A stretch of 64,000 bases of DNA from Chloroflexi bacterium UBA6077 (lineage in GTDB: Bacteria > Chloroflexota > UBA6077). Below the pieces are notes generated by a model that saw only the letters and a program-made list of their open reading frames with translations, was not told the DNA's origin and did not search any database. The stretch is from positions 104,397 through 168,396 of the forward strand of contig DIXP01000094.1 in NCBI GenBank assembly GCA_002436065.1, read 5' to 3'. The position numbers and the translations under genes were made by a program. Below are positions 33,863-43,033 of this stretch, piece after piece; within the stretch, counting starts at the first letter, position 1, and each line of letters opens with the position of its first letter.

Positions 33863-34876
33863 CTACAACTGCGGTCGCGCGGTACTGCCAACGTGCCGGT
33901 AGCGCTCCAGCACCCCAATAGGCGTTGCGACAGGCGCCATCTGACTCGACAGGGCGGAGAATGGGACGCGGCGCATACGCTGCACGCTCCGGCGCTTTGC
34001 CCACAGCCGCGGCAGCCCCAACGTCCCCGCAACCCGACCCCTCAGCCCGGCCGTGTCCCGCCTTGTCGCCACCCCATAGAGGGTGGCCGCCAGGTCGTAG
34101 GCCACGATCAGCGGCAGGGCGAGGCACAACTGCGGTAGAGGGTAGTTCTTGGCAATGGTCCACAGCTTGTTTCTGCCAAGATGATAGCTCTTGAAAGGGG
34201 AGCCCTCCACCCCCGTGGCGGAATGGACGTGGGCGACCTTCGCGGCGGGCGCGTAGAGGCAACGCCATCCGGCTAGCTGTGCGCGCCACGCCAAGTCTAC
34301 ATCCTCAAGGTAGGCGAAGAACTCCTCGTCGAACAGGCCCACCTCTTCCAGCATGACCCGCCTGTACAGCGCGGCACCGGCGCAGGGGCCAAACACCTCC
34401 ACAACCTCGTCGCCCCCTCCATCCTGCTCTCCCCCCATCCGGTCCCAGGCGATGCCGGCCAGGTCTATCGCGATGCCGGCCGAGTTGATAGTCCCTAACT
34501 GGTGGGCGAACAGCATCTTGGAGGCCACCATCCCCACGCTGGGGTCGGCAAGTGCCGGCCCCAGCAACTGCTCCAACCACTGGGGATCGGCCTCGGTGTC
34601 GTTGTTGAGGGTCGCGATGAAAGGGGCACTGCTGGCCAGGATGCCCGCGTTGTTGCCCGCGGCAAACCCGAGGTTCCGATCCAGGGAAATCACCCGGACC
34701 TTGGGATACTCCTCGCCAAGAAGCTCGACCGACCCGTCGGTCGAGCCGTTGTCCACCACGATGGTCTCGAAGGGCCGACAGCTCTGGTATGCCAGAGCCT
34801 CCAGGCACCTCTCCAGGTGGGCCCGCCCGTTCCAGTTGACCACGATGACAGAGACCAGGGGCGATTCGTCGGGCAT
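33863..34876 (-). CDS. GT2 family glycosyltransferase (rhamnosyltransferase-like)
   Basis: A 337-residue inverting glycosyltransferase. VSVIVVNWNGRAHLERCLEA, VVDNGSTDGSVELL (nucleotide binding) and FIATLNNDTEADPQWLEQLL (the DxD-like NND motif) are seen in order, followed by FDEEFFAYLEDVDLAWRAQL. This is the WcaA/rhamnosyltransferase-like subgroup. It is first in the minus-strand cluster GT2-FabZ-GT9-GT9-B-box-kinase and presumably extends a surface polysaccharide. The start is ATG 34876. Confidence 0.9.
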   Translation of the reverse strand: MPDESPLVSVIVVNWNGRAHLERCLEALAYQSCRPFETIVVDNGSTDGSVELLGEEYPKVRVISLDRNLGFAAGNNAGILASSAPFIATLNNDTEADPQWLEQLLGPALADPSVGMVASKMLFAHQLGTINSAGIAIDLAGIAWDRMGGEQDGGGDEVVEVFGPCAGAALYRRVMLEEVGLFDEEFFAYLEDVDLAWRAQLAGWRCLYAPAAKVAHVHSATGVEGSPFKSYHLGRNKLWTIAKNYPLPQLCLALPLIVAYDLAATLYGVATRRDTAGLRGRVAGTLGLPRLWAKRRSVQRMRRVPFSALSSQMAPVATPIGVLERYRHVGSTARPQL

Positions 34877-35000
34877 GGATTTCCACTCCCCACCGGATTG
34901 GGCAGGGCTAGTCTACCAGGTTTCGGGGCGGCTTTACACGCCGGTCGAGCCCCCAGTAGAATCGACGCAACCTTGGGGCAACCCTGTGGAGGACGCGGAC

Positions 35001-35624
35001 GTGCAGGACAACTACCGACCGGCGATGGAACTGGCCCAGTCGAGGCTGCGAGCCTTGGACCCTCGCCGGGTCGTGACGAGGAGCGGGGTCGAACTGCTCG
35101 CAACCGAGGCAGGGCAGCAGTACAGGGTGCGGCTACTGGGCCAGGAGTACCGTGTGCCCATACCCGAGGCGCGAGTCTACAGCGTCGTGACCGATTCACC
35201 TGCCGGCACCTCCGTCAACCTGGTGGTCCTCCACTACTTGAGCACCGCCGATGGCAGCCCGATCACTGGGAATTGGATTCCCTTTCGGAGTCTGCCAGGC
35301 GGCAACGTCTACGAGCAGGCATTCCGGCAGCAGTGCCTCCGTCCACTCATCGATAGCTTCGGGTCCTATCCGGAGGGGTTCGAGCAGGCCAGCCTGGCTC
35401 TTGGGGGCGAGAAGGTGGCCATGGGCGACCGTTCCTTTACCTTCCGAGTGTTGCCCCACCTCCCTATGGCCTGCGTCCTCTGGTTAGCCGATGAGGAACA
35501 GGGAGCAGAGGTAACCCTCCTGTACGACGCGGTGGCTCCAAATTGCCTCCAAACCGAAGACCTGGCCGCCCTGGGGCGCATGCTGGCCTTTGGCCTTATC
35601 AAGGCCTGGGGGAAGAGGTCGTGA
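35001..35624 (+). CDS. DUF3786 domain protein
   Basis: A 207-residue protein resembling DUF3786, a family found mostly in anaerobes. Characteristic parts are RRVVTRSGVELLATEAGQQY, VLHYLSTADGSPITGNWIPF and the C-terminal VLPHLPMACVLWLADEEQGA. The function is not established. The start is GTG 35001 with GGAGG at 34988-34992; the longer frame upstream covers the divergent GT2 gene and is rejected. The stop overlaps the selA start (GTGA), so it is co-transcribed with selA. Confidence 0.8.
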   Translation: MQDNYRPAMELAQSRLRALDPRRVVTRSGVELLATEAGQQYRVRLLGQEYRVPIPEARVYSVVTDSPAGTSVNLVVLHYLSTADGSPITGNWIPFRSLPGGNVYEQAFRQQCLRPLIDSFGSYPEGFEQASLALGGEKVAMGDRSFTFRVLPHLPMACVLWLADEEQGAEVTLLYDAVAPNCLQTEDLAALGRMLAFGLIKAWGKRS

Positions 35625-37009
35625 CCGAGGCCGCAGACACCCTAAGACAGCTTCCCAGTGTGGACCGACTCCTCAGAGAACCGGCCTCCGAGCAACTGGC
35701 CGGCCGCTACTCCCACGAACTGGTGGTCCAGGCCCTCCGCGATGCGATGGGAGACGCCAGGGCCGCGATGCGGGCCGGCGCTCCCCTCCCCGATGCCGAC
35801 GCCATCCTGCGAGCGGCGGGGGCGCTCCTGGAGCGTTCCCTGCGCCCCTCGCTACGACCCGCCATCAACGCCACCGGCGTGATCATCCACACCAACCTGG
35901 GCCGGGCACCACTCAGCGAGGACGCACTCCAGGCCATCCGAGAGGTAGCGATCGGCTACAGCAACCTGGAGTACCGGCTCGAGGAAGGGGTTCGAGGCTC
36001 GCGCCACGAGCACGTTTCCGGCCTGCTTCAGCGGATCACGGGCGCGGAGGACGCTATCGCCGTCAACAACAACGCCGCGGCGGTTCTGCTGATCCTCTCG
36101 GCCCTGGCTCAGGGCAGGGAGGTCATCGTCTCCAGGGGGCAGGCTGTGGAGATAGGCGGCGGCTTCCGGATCCCCGACGTGCTGCGGCAAAGCGGGGCGA
36201 GACTGGTAGAGGTAGGCACCACCAACCGCACCTACATACGCGACTACGAAGCGGCGATCACGGAGGATACGGCCATACTCCTCCACGTCCATCCCAGCAA
36301 CTTCCGGGTGGAGGGCTTCGTCCACTCGGCGTCCATCGACGAACTGGTGGCGCTAGGTCGTCAGAAGGGGGTCGCGGTGGTGGACGACCTGGGCAGCGGC
36401 ACCCTTCTGGACACCACTCGATACGGCCTCCAGCACGAGCCGACGGTGCAGGAGCGGATCGAAGCCGGCGTGGACCTGGTGTGCTTCAGCGGCGACAAGC
36501 TGCTCGGCGGACCCCAGGCGGGGTTGATCGCGGGGAAGGCGGAGTATATCGAGAGACTGCGTCGACATCCCCTCGCACGTGCGATCCGGGTGGACAAGAT
36601 GGCCATCGCCGCCCTCACGGCCACACTGCGCCACTACATCCTGGGCGAGGCCGAGCAGAAGGTGCCGGTGTGGCGGATGATGGCCATGCCGGTGGGGGAG
36701 ATCGAAGCCCGGGCGACCAGGGTGCTCCGGCGCATCCGGAAAGGCGGGTTGCAAGCGGAGTTGGTGGCCGGCCTCTCCACGGTCGGCGGTGGGTCACTCC
36801 CGGGGGAAACGCTGCCAACCCGGCTGATTGCCATCGTCTCCGGCCAGGATGGCCCCGCCCCCATGGAGATCGCCTCGCGCCTCCGACAGATGGTCCCGGC
36901 CCTGGTCGCCCGCCTGGAGAAAGAGCAGCTTCTCCTCGATCTCCGAACGGTCCAGCCGGAGGAAGATCGTACCCTGGCCAACCATCTCATCGTAGTGGCA
37001 GGCAAGTAG
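35621..37009 (+). CDS. selA: L-seryl-tRNA(Sec) selenium transferase
   Basis: A 462-residue PLP enzyme that converts Ser-tRNA(Sec) to Sec-tRNA(Sec) using selenophosphate. Visible signatures: PAINATGVIIHTNLGRAPLS, YSNLEYRLEEGVRGSRHEHV, AVNNNAAAVLLIL, VVDDLGSGTLLDT and the PLP lysine at K293 in CFSGDKLLGGPQAGLIAGK. The length fits the family. The start is GTG 35621, overlapping the DUF3786 stop. Together with selB it would decode the UGA codon of fdhA. Confidence 0.96.
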   Translation: MTEAADTLRQLPSVDRLLREPASEQLAGRYSHELVVQALRDAMGDARAAMRAGAPLPDADAILRAAGALLERSLRPSLRPAINATGVIIHTNLGRAPLSEDALQAIREVAIGYSNLEYRLEEGVRGSRHEHVSGLLQRITGAEDAIAVNNNAAAVLLILSALAQGREVIVSRGQAVEIGGGFRIPDVLRQSGARLVEVGTTNRTYIRDYEAAITEDTAILLHVHPSNFRVEGFVHSASIDELVALGRQKGVAVVDDLGSGTLLDTTRYGLQHEPTVQERIEAGVDLVCFSGDKLLGGPQAGLIAGKAEYIERLRRHPLARAIRVDKMAIAALTATLRHYILGEAEQKVPVWRMMAMPVGEIEARATRVLRRIRKGGLQAELVAGLSTVGGGSLPGETLPTRLIAIVSGQDGPAPMEIASRLRQMVPALVARLEKEQLLLDLRTVQPEEDRTLANHLIVVAGK

Positions 37010-37033
37010 GGGATAGGCCACTTCGGCCGAGGC

Positions 37034-37834
37034 CTACTTCGCCAGGTCCGCGATGACCAACCCAACGCCGGCAACCCCCGAGGCGATTGCTCCAGCCAAT
37101 AGCCGGTGAATCTTCAACCTGGCAGATCTGACGGACTCCTCAGAGTCGAGCGAGATGATGAACTTCCCCTTGCCGCTGGGTTTCTGGATACTCAAGATCC
37201 CCGAGGAGTCCGCGGCCTCCCCCAGTACGTGGACGTTGCTGCTTACGGGGAGAATCCTCTCCCGAAAGTGGTATCCAAGGGTGCGTCCGTCCGACAGCAT
37301 CTGGCCAACCAGCGCACCCACATCGAAGCTGTACCCACCGAGAGTGATGACACCGCCGACAGTGGACTCGAAGCGATCCACCACCTGAATCGCGGCGACA
37401 TCGGCGCCCATCGGGTCCACCCAGGTGGGACCGGTCGCGTCTTCTACCCAGAAGGGCACGGACCGCGTGTTGCTGAATACCGTCTCGGAGCCACGCCTGG
37501 TCTTGCGGACCTGCTGCTTCGTCTGGGAGTCGGTATCCCTGCGATCCTCTTCATACTCTCGAGTGACCGTCACCGAGGAGTAGAGACAGGGCTCCTTGGC
37601 CATCTCCGAGGTGAGAGGCTTGTCGGACCTGGCTATCCCGCTCACCTCGGCGATCTGCTTGAAGCTCCCAGGCTCCCCAAGCCGCTCCGCCACATACTCG
37701 CAGGCCTTTTGCAGCTCTCGGGCCGTCACGGCCAGCGTTCCTTGGATCTCCACCAACTTGCCCTGCTGTGACCGACGCACCAGCAGAAGGATCCCCGCGA
37801 CGATGATGAGTACGATTCCAATGACGGTGACCAT
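37034..37834 (-). CDS. GIDE-domain membrane protein (E3 ligase-like)
   Basis: A 266-residue membrane protein with an N-terminal helix (VTVIGIVLIIVAGILLLVRR). A central GIDE-like domain covers about residues 30-240: GEPGSFKQIAEVSGIARSDK, EPCLYSSVTVTREYEED, and TLGYHFRERILPVSSNVHVLG. A C-terminal helix follows (LLAGAIASGVAGVGLVIADL). GIDE domains are shared with the mitochondrial ligase MUL1, but bacterial members lack a RING finger, and this one does too. It is on the strand opposite selA and selB, inserted between them. The start is ATG 37834 with GGGGAGG; longer upstream frames cover repeat DNA. Confidence 0.8.
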   Translation of the reverse strand: MVTVIGIVLIIVAGILLLVRRSQQGKLVEIQGTLAVTARELQKACEYVAERLGEPGSFKQIAEVSGIARSDKPLTSEMAKEPCLYSSVTVTREYEEDRRDTDSQTKQQVRKTRRGSETVFSNTRSVPFWVEDATGPTWVDPMGADVAAIQVVDRFESTVGGVITLGGYSFDVGALVGQMLSDGRTLGYHFRERILPVSSNVHVLGEAADSSGILSIQKPSGKGKFIISLDSEESVRSARLKIHRLLAGAIASGVAGVGLVIADLAK

Positions 37835-37898
37835 GGTTGCCTCCCCGTCAACTCCTTCCTCTGCATGGGTGCCTGAACCGCATAGGGCCTGAACCTCG

Positions 37899-37928
37899 TG
37901 TAGGGGCGGTTCGCGAACCGCCCCTACA
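37899..37928. repeat. 30-bp palindrome, GTAGGGGCG family
   Basis: A perfect palindrome with the same GTAGGGGCG...CGCCCCTAC arms as 6000-6045 and a different centre (GTTCGCGAAC). It lies in the spacer between the GIDE gene and selB. Confidence 0.75.
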
Positions 37929-38139
37929 GTCCATGGGAGAGCATGGCGACTGCGTTCAGTGTCCCGTGCAGAGATCAGTACTGCCGTGACTGAGTTTCTT
38001 GTATGCAATTCTAGAACCTGGAAACGCGGCAGGTGAACAGCTCGGCGAGCGGCCGCGGTGTCGATGTCACTGCTCTTTCTCCATACTGCGGGGGGAGGAT
38101 ATAATTCCCTTAGTCCAACGAAAATCATCGGAGCAGCCA

Positions 38140-40050
38140 TTGTACGTAATCGGCACGGCGGGCCATGTGGACCACGGCAAGTCCACTCTCGTCAAAGCGC
38201 TGACCGGCATAGATCCCGACCGTCTCCAGGAGGAGAAGGATAGGGGCATGACCATAGACCTCGGGTTCGCATGGCTCAAGCTGCCTAGCGGGCAAGAGGT
38301 CAGCATCGTGGACGTGCCCGGCCATGAACGGTTCATCAAGAACATGCTGGCCGGCGTCGGCGGGATTGACGTCGCCCTGTTGGTCGTGGCAGCCGACGAG
38401 GGCCCGATGCCTCAAACCGACGAGCACCTGGCGATCCTCGACCTGCTCGGCATCTCCCGTGGGGTTGTCGCCCTCACGAAGGCCGACCTGGTGGACGATG
38501 AGTGGATGGAGTTGGTGAAGGCCGAGGTGGAGGAGAGGCTGACGCCCACATCGCTGGCGAACTCGCCCCTGATTCCGGTCTCCGCCGTCACGGGCCGGGG
38601 GCTACCTGAACTGCTGTCGACCCTGGACAGTCTGCTCAAGGCCATCCCACCAAAGCGGGACGTAGCCAAGCCTCGAGTTCCGGTGGACCGGGTCTTCACC
38701 ATCGCGGGATTTGGCACCGTGGTCACGGGCACCCTCATCGACGGCGACCTCAAGGTGGGGCAGGAGGTGGAGATCTTGCCTTCAGGCAAGAAGACCAGGA
38801 TTCGCGGGATCCAGTCCCACAAACGGAAGGTAGACACGGCTCACCCGGGCAGCCGGGTCGCCGTGAACCTGGCTTCCATCGCGACGGATGAAATCCAGCG
38901 CGGGGAGGTCATGACGACCTCCGGGTGGCTGCGACCCACCAAGGCCGTGGACATTAAGCTGCGCTTGATCAAGGCCGCACCCAAGCCGCTGGAGCAGGGG
39001 GACAGCCTCACCTTCCACACGGGCGCCACCGAGACCGTGGCCAAGCTATCCCTGCTGGACGCCAACACCCTCGAGCCGGGCCAGACTGGATGGGCACAGC
39101 TACGGCTGGCTGACCCCGTGGCGGTCGCCAGGGGAGACCTTTTCATCGTTCGCATCCCGTCGCCCAGCTTTACCGTCGGCGGCGGCTCGGTGGTCGATCC
39201 TCATCCCAAGCGACACCGTCGCTTCCAGGAGGAGCTGCTGCGCAAGCTGAGCACCCTGGAGCAGGGCAGTCCGGAGGAGATTGCCCTGGGACAGTTGCCG
39301 CCGGCAACGCCCCTGGACCTCCACACCCTGTCGCTCCGCACAGGGCTCCCCCAGGATCAGCTCCGCCAGGCCGTATCCACCCTGCTCACCCAGGGCGATG
39401 CCCTGCTGTTGGAGGGCAGCAAGGCGGGCTCTTCGGACCACCCTGTCCTGAACTCCCAGAGCATTGTCATCTCCACCCATGCCTGGAGCGATCTCAAGGA
39501 GCGAGTCGAGGCGATGCTAGCTTCCTTCCATGCGGAGTACCCGCTCCGACGGGGGATGCCCAGGGAGGAGGTGCGCAGCCGGACCGGCCTGGATGCCAGG
39601 GCCTTCAGCCGAGTGGAGGCGCGGCTGATAGCCGAGGGCGTCGTGGTTGAGGAAGGGCCGCTGATGACTCGATCGGGACACCAGGTGACCTTCACCGAGG
39701 GGCAGCAGCGGAGGGTGAGCGAGTTACTGGCATTCCTCAAGGACACCGGAGTTTCCCCGCCCTCCACTCTCGATCTTCTGACCCGCTTCGGTCTAGACTC
39801 CGAGGTGCTGGCCGCCCTCGTCGACCAGGGCAGGCTGGTGCAGGTCACCCCTGAGATTGTGGTGGAGAAACAGGTGTACGATACCCTGGTCCAGACTGTG
39901 GTCGAGTTGATCAGGAGCAGGGGCTCGATTACCGTCGCGACGATGCGCGACCACTTCAACACCAGTAGAAAATATGCCCTGGCCCTGCTGGAACAGCTGG
40001 ACGAGAAGCGTGTGACCCGGCGGGTTGGGGACGAGAGGGTATTATTCTGA
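38140..40050 (+). CDS. selB: Selenocysteine-specific elongation factor
   Basis: A 636-residue translational GTPase that delivers Sec-tRNA(Sec) to UGA codons by binding the SECIS RNA. GTPase motifs are GTAGHVDHGKST near residue 5, DVPGHERFIKNM and LTKADLV; translation-factor beta-barrel domains follow. The last about 250 residues form repeated winged helices (for example GMPREEVRSRTGLDARAFSR and TVATMRDHFNTSRKYALALL), which bind the SECIS loop. The start is TTG 38140 with GGAG at 38130-38133. It gives the N-terminus MYVIGTAGHVDHGKS, which lines up with SelB. A histidine-phosphatase gene overlaps its stop. Confidence 0.96.
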   Translation: MYVIGTAGHVDHGKSTLVKALTGIDPDRLQEEKDRGMTIDLGFAWLKLPSGQEVSIVDVPGHERFIKNMLAGVGGIDVALLVVAADEGPMPQTDEHLAILDLLGISRGVVALTKADLVDDEWMELVKAEVEERLTPTSLANSPLIPVSAVTGRGLPELLSTLDSLLKAIPPKRDVAKPRVPVDRVFTIAGFGTVVTGTLIDGDLKVGQEVEILPSGKKTRIRGIQSHKRKVDTAHPGSRVAVNLASIATDEIQRGEVMTTSGWLRPTKAVDIKLRLIKAAPKPLEQGDSLTFHTGATETVAKLSLLDANTLEPGQTGWAQLRLADPVAVARGDLFIVRIPSPSFTVGGGSVVDPHPKRHRRFQEELLRKLSTLEQGSPEEIALGQLPPATPLDLHTLSLRTGLPQDQLRQAVSTLLTQGDALLLEGSKAGSSDHPVLNSQSIVISTHAWSDLKERVEAMLASFHAEYPLRRGMPREEVRSRTGLDARAFSRVEARLIAEGVVVEEGPLMTRSGHQVTFTEGQQRRVSELLAFLKDTGVSPPSTLDLLTRFGLDSEVLAALVDQGRLVQVTPEIVVEKQVYDTLVQTVVELIRSRGSITVATMRDHFNTSRKYALALLEQLDEKRVTRRVGDERVLF

Positions 40051-40703
40051 TGGTTTCAGAGGCAACGCGGCTCTTCCTGATTCGGCATGGCGAAACCGAG
40101 TGGAATGCCAGCCACATCTTCCAAGGACACCTGGACTCTGCTCTGACATCCAGAGGGCTGGCGCAGGCGAACGCGGTGGCCCACCGGCTTGCGGAGGAGG
40201 GAATAGCAGCCATCTATTCATCGGACCAGGGCCGATCCCTGCGGACGGCGGAGCCGCTGGCCACCAGGTTGAACCTCGAAGTGGTACCGCGAGCGGAACT
40301 AAGGGAGATCCACTGCGGCGAGTGGACCGGCAGGAGCTACGAAGAGGTAGGCCGCCTCTGGCCTGAGGATCATGGCAACTGGCGTCATCACCCCCACCTG
40401 CACAAGATGCCGGGAGGAGAGAGCGTGCTCCAGGTGCAGCAGCGAGGTCAGCGCTTCCTGGAGGAGATCCGCCGGTTGCACCCCGGCCAGACCGTCTGCG
40501 CGGTCACCCACAACACCGTCGTTCGGGCTGTCGTCTGCCAACTGAAGGGTTGGCCCCTCTCCCGAATATGGGAGGGAGAACGCCAGCCCAACTGCGCCGT
40601 CAACCTGATCGAGTTGCGAGATGGCCTCGCTCATCTGATCCTCGTCAGCGACGCCAACCACCTGGCCTCCATCGGGGCCGTCGGCCTGGAGTTCGGCAGC
40701 TAG
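40050..40703 (+). CDS. Histidine phosphatase (phosphoglycerate mutase-like)
   Basis: A 217-residue member of the histidine phosphatase superfamily. The catalytic RHG motif is LFLIRHGETEWNASHIFQGH, the acid residue is in ELREIHCGEWTGRSYEEV, and the second His is in CAVTHNTVVRAVVCQL. It could be a cobalamin-type or general phosphatase. It overlaps the selB stop by one base (TGATG), so it is translated as part of the same message. No direct link to selenium is known. Confidence 0.88.
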   Translation: MVSEATRLFLIRHGETEWNASHIFQGHLDSALTSRGLAQANAVAHRLAEEGIAAIYSSDQGRSLRTAEPLATRLNLEVVPRAELREIHCGEWTGRSYEEVGRLWPEDHGNWRHHPHLHKMPGGESVLQVQQRGQRFLEEIRRLHPGQTVCAVTHNTVVRAVVCQLKGWPLSRIWEGERQPNCAVNLIELRDGLAHLILVSDANHLASIGAVGLEFGS

Positions 40704-40716
40704 AAGAGCAGCCGCG

Positions 40717-40745
40717 TTGACATTTAGGTCCTTCTTCATTAACCT
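40717..40745 (+). promoter_or_regulatory. Candidate sigma-70 promoter for the LysM/M23 gene
   Basis: TTGACA at 40717-40722, a 17-base spacer, then TAACCT at 40740-40745. The -35 is perfect and the -10 is moderate. The gene begins about 100 bases downstream. Confidence 0.45.
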
Positions 40746-40846
40746 TCTGGCCGGACGATGGCAATCCCGCGCATCTTCCCCCTCGAGACGCACCGAAGCC
40801 ATCGACGGCTCTGGGCGCTATTCCGGCCAGGTGGGGCAACGACGAC

Positions 40847-42157
40847 ATGGACATGACATCTACCCCTTTAGCACGAGACAAGAGGGCGCAAAAGCTGCCT
40901 CGACAGCTACCGCGACCCCGGGGTAGAGACACCCGTTGGTTTCTTCACGCGACGCTCCTCCTGACCATCTGGGGCATCTCCCTGCTTTCGTGGGCCGGCA
41001 ACAGCGAGTCGGCCAACGCCGCGGGGCCCCTTCTCCCCGACGAGAGCGTCTGGCAATCAGTCGCCGCAGCGCAATCCTCGATCGACGGCCCTCTGCCCAC
41101 GACTACGCCCACGCCTCGGAAGACTCCCCCTGAGACCGGGACGCCGCCGATTGCGGAGAGCACCTCGCAGCCTCGCATCGTGGCCCTTTCCCACACGCCT
41201 GAGCCGCGCGTGTCGTCGACCGCTACCCCAACCCCCACGGTCGTCCCCACCGAGAGCCCTACATCCCCGCCCTCACCGACGCGTCAACGCGCACCCAACC
41301 GATACCAGGTGCAGCCGGGTGACACGGTCTCGACCATCGCCAAGCGGTTCGGCGTCAGCCCCGAAACCCTGATGTGGGCCAACGGCCTGACCAACCCCAA
41401 CAGTCTCGCCGCCGGGCAGACCCTGACGGTGCTGCCCGTGGACGGAGTGTCCCACCAGGTAGGGGAGGGCGACAATCTCTCGACCATCGCCGCCCTGTAT
41501 GGAGTAGATCTCTCTGACATCCTAGAAGCCAACGGGCTGGGAACCGATAGCGTCATCAGCGTCGGGCGGAGCCTCTTGGTACCGGGTGGGCGCCCTGGCA
41601 CCCCCACACCGCCTCCGACGGCCACTCCTACCCGTGTGCCCCCCACCCGCACACCCGTCCCCCCGACGCCAACGCCGGTTCCGCCCACGCCCACCCCCAG
41701 GCAAGCAGCGGCGCTAGCCCCTGCTGCGCCCACCCCCAGGCAGGCAACGGCGCTAGCCCCTGCCGCGCCTGCCCCAACACAGCCGCCACTGCCCAAGGGC
41801 AGCGGGCAACTGAGCTGGCCAGTAGCAGGATCGATAACCCAGCATTTCGGGGGAGGCCACTCTGGCTTGGACATCGCCGCTCCTACCGGCACCGCCGTCA
41901 GGGCGGCTGCGGGGGGCCGCGTGGTGAACCTCCAGCAGGGGGAATACGACTACGGCTGGTATCTGGTGGTGGACCACGGCAACGGGATGAAGTCGCTGTA
42001 CGCCCACCTCAGCACGTTTAGCGTGAAGCTGGGCGATGCGGTTGGGAAGGGGCAGCAGATCGGGGCAGTGGGTAGCACCGGACGGTCTACGGGTCCCCAC
42101 CTCCACTTCGAGGTCCGGGTGAATGACCGACTGGTCAACCCGCTGGACTACCTGTAG
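40847..42157 (+). CDS. LysM and M23 peptidase, cell-wall hydrolase
   Basis: A 436-residue exported protein. A hydrophobic N-terminal segment (ATLLLTIWGISLLSWAG, residues about 34-50) is followed by a Thr/Pro-rich linker. Two LysM domains come next (about residues 152-195, RYQVQPGDTVSTIAKRFGVS, and about 202-245, HQVGEGDNLSTIAALYGVDL). A second Pro/Thr linker contains a duplicated TPRQA(A/T)ALAPAAP unit. The C-terminal M23 zinc peptidase has HSGLDIAAPTGT and HLHFEVRV with the expected His residues. It cleaves peptidoglycan cross-bridges outside the membrane. The start is ATG 40847. Confidence 0.93.
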   Translation: MDMTSTPLARDKRAQKLPRQLPRPRGRDTRWFLHATLLLTIWGISLLSWAGNSESANAAGPLLPDESVWQSVAAAQSSIDGPLPTTTPTPRKTPPETGTPPIAESTSQPRIVALSHTPEPRVSSTATPTPTVVPTESPTSPPSPTRQRAPNRYQVQPGDTVSTIAKRFGVSPETLMWANGLTNPNSLAAGQTLTVLPVDGVSHQVGEGDNLSTIAALYGVDLSDILEANGLGTDSVISVGRSLLVPGGRPGTPTPPPTATPTRVPPTRTPVPPTPTPVPPTPTPRQAAALAPAAPTPRQATALAPAAPAPTQPPLPKGSGQLSWPVAGSITQHFGGGHSGLDIAAPTGTAVRAAAGGRVVNLQQGEYDYGWYLVVDHGNGMKSLYAHLSTFSVKLGDAVGKGQQIGAVGSTGRSTGPHLHFEVRVNDRLVNPLDYL

Positions 42158-42301
42158 CTATCAGCCATCAGCCGTCAGCTTTCAGCAGCTAGCCATCACC
42201 TGCCGGCGACCAGCGGGGGATGAGGAACAGGATGGACGGGGGACGCACGAAGACGACTGGAAGGCTGATAGCTGACAGCTTACGGCTTACGGCTGAAAGC
42301 T
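42156..42301. repeat. Dispersed AGCTATCAGCCATCAGCC-type inverted repeat
   Basis: A left arm (about 42156-42187) with GCTATCAGCCATCAGCCG and a right arm (42264-42301) with GCTGATAGCTGACAGCTTA form an imperfect inverted repeat around a 75-base middle. It lies between the peptidase and endonuclease III genes and touches the end of both. Confidence 0.6.
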
Positions 42302-43033
42302 CGGGCATACTGGAGCCAGGGGGCAGGCCCCGCAACGAGGACGCTGGGCCTTGCACAGCTGCCGACCGTGGACGATGAGGTTGACGTGGAATGGATAGGT
42401 CTTCTCCGGAGACACGGCGTTCTCGAGGATGCGGTGGGCCTCTTCGGCGGATACCTTCGGCCCAATGAGACCCAGGCGGCGGGACACCCGATGTACGTGG
42501 GTGTCCACGGGGAAAGCTGGATGGCCACAGGCGAACAGCAGGACGCAGGCGGCCGTCTTGGGCCCCACCCCACCGAGGTCCAGAAGAAACCGCCGGGCTT
42601 CTTCCAACGGCATGTCGCACAGGAAGTCCAGATCGAGGGCGCCCTGCTCCTCGTGGAGGCGCTGGAGGAGCTGCTTGATCCTGACCGCCTTTATGCGGGC
42701 CAGTCCGCCGGAACGAATCGTCTCGGCGATCTCCTCAGGCTCGGCATCCATCACCGCATCCCAGGTAGGAAACCGGCGCAATAGGCTCTCGAAGGCGCGA
42801 GAGGAGTTCGCATCCGAGGTGTGCTGAGAGAGGATGGTGAGGACAAGCTCATCCAGCGGCCTCAGCTTGCGCCTTGGCGCCGGCCGGCCATACTCCGCCT
42901 CCAGCAGCCGGTCGATCTCCTCGATCCGCTGCTCCATCGGCCCTTTCGACTGATCGATCTTGCCTGCCAATCGAATGCTCCTTGCCAGTAGCTGATCCCA
43001 ACCCGAATCGGGCACAAAGCCGCCCTCTAGCAC
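42287..43033 (-). CDS. nth: Endonuclease III family DNA glycosylase
   Basis: Up to 248 residues. The helix-hairpin-helix is LDLGGVGPKTAACVLLFACG with the catalytic Lys, and the catalytic Asp is in FPVDTHVHRVSRRLG. The C-terminal 4Fe-4S ligands have the C-x6-C-x2-C-x5-C spacing (CKAQRPRCGACPLAPVC). It removes oxidised pyrimidines and nicks abasic DNA. The first about 30 residues have no match; a later ATG (residue 33, MEQRIEEIDRL) could be the true start. It overlaps the 3' end of the upstream ComB-like gene by seven bases, so the two are co-transcribed. Confidence 0.92.
   Translation of the reverse strand: MLEGGFVPDSGWDQLLARSIRLAGKIDQSKGPMEQRIEEIDRLLEAEYGRPAPRRKLRPLDELVLTILSQHTSDANSSRAFESLLRRFPTWDAVMDAEPEEIAETIRSGGLARIKAVRIKQLLQRLHEEQGALDLDFLCDMPLEEARRFLLDLGGVGPKTAACVLLFACGHPAFPVDTHVHRVSRRLGLIGPKVSAEEAHRILENAVSPEKTYPFHVNLIVHGRQLCKAQRPRCGACPLAPVCPSFQP

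Noticed and set aside
37010..38139. A tRNA-Sec gene near selA/selB
   Set aside because: I looked for a long-variable-arm tRNA in the selA-selB interval and in other spacers. The only TTCG-rich piece (37909-37916) is the centre of a palindromic repeat.
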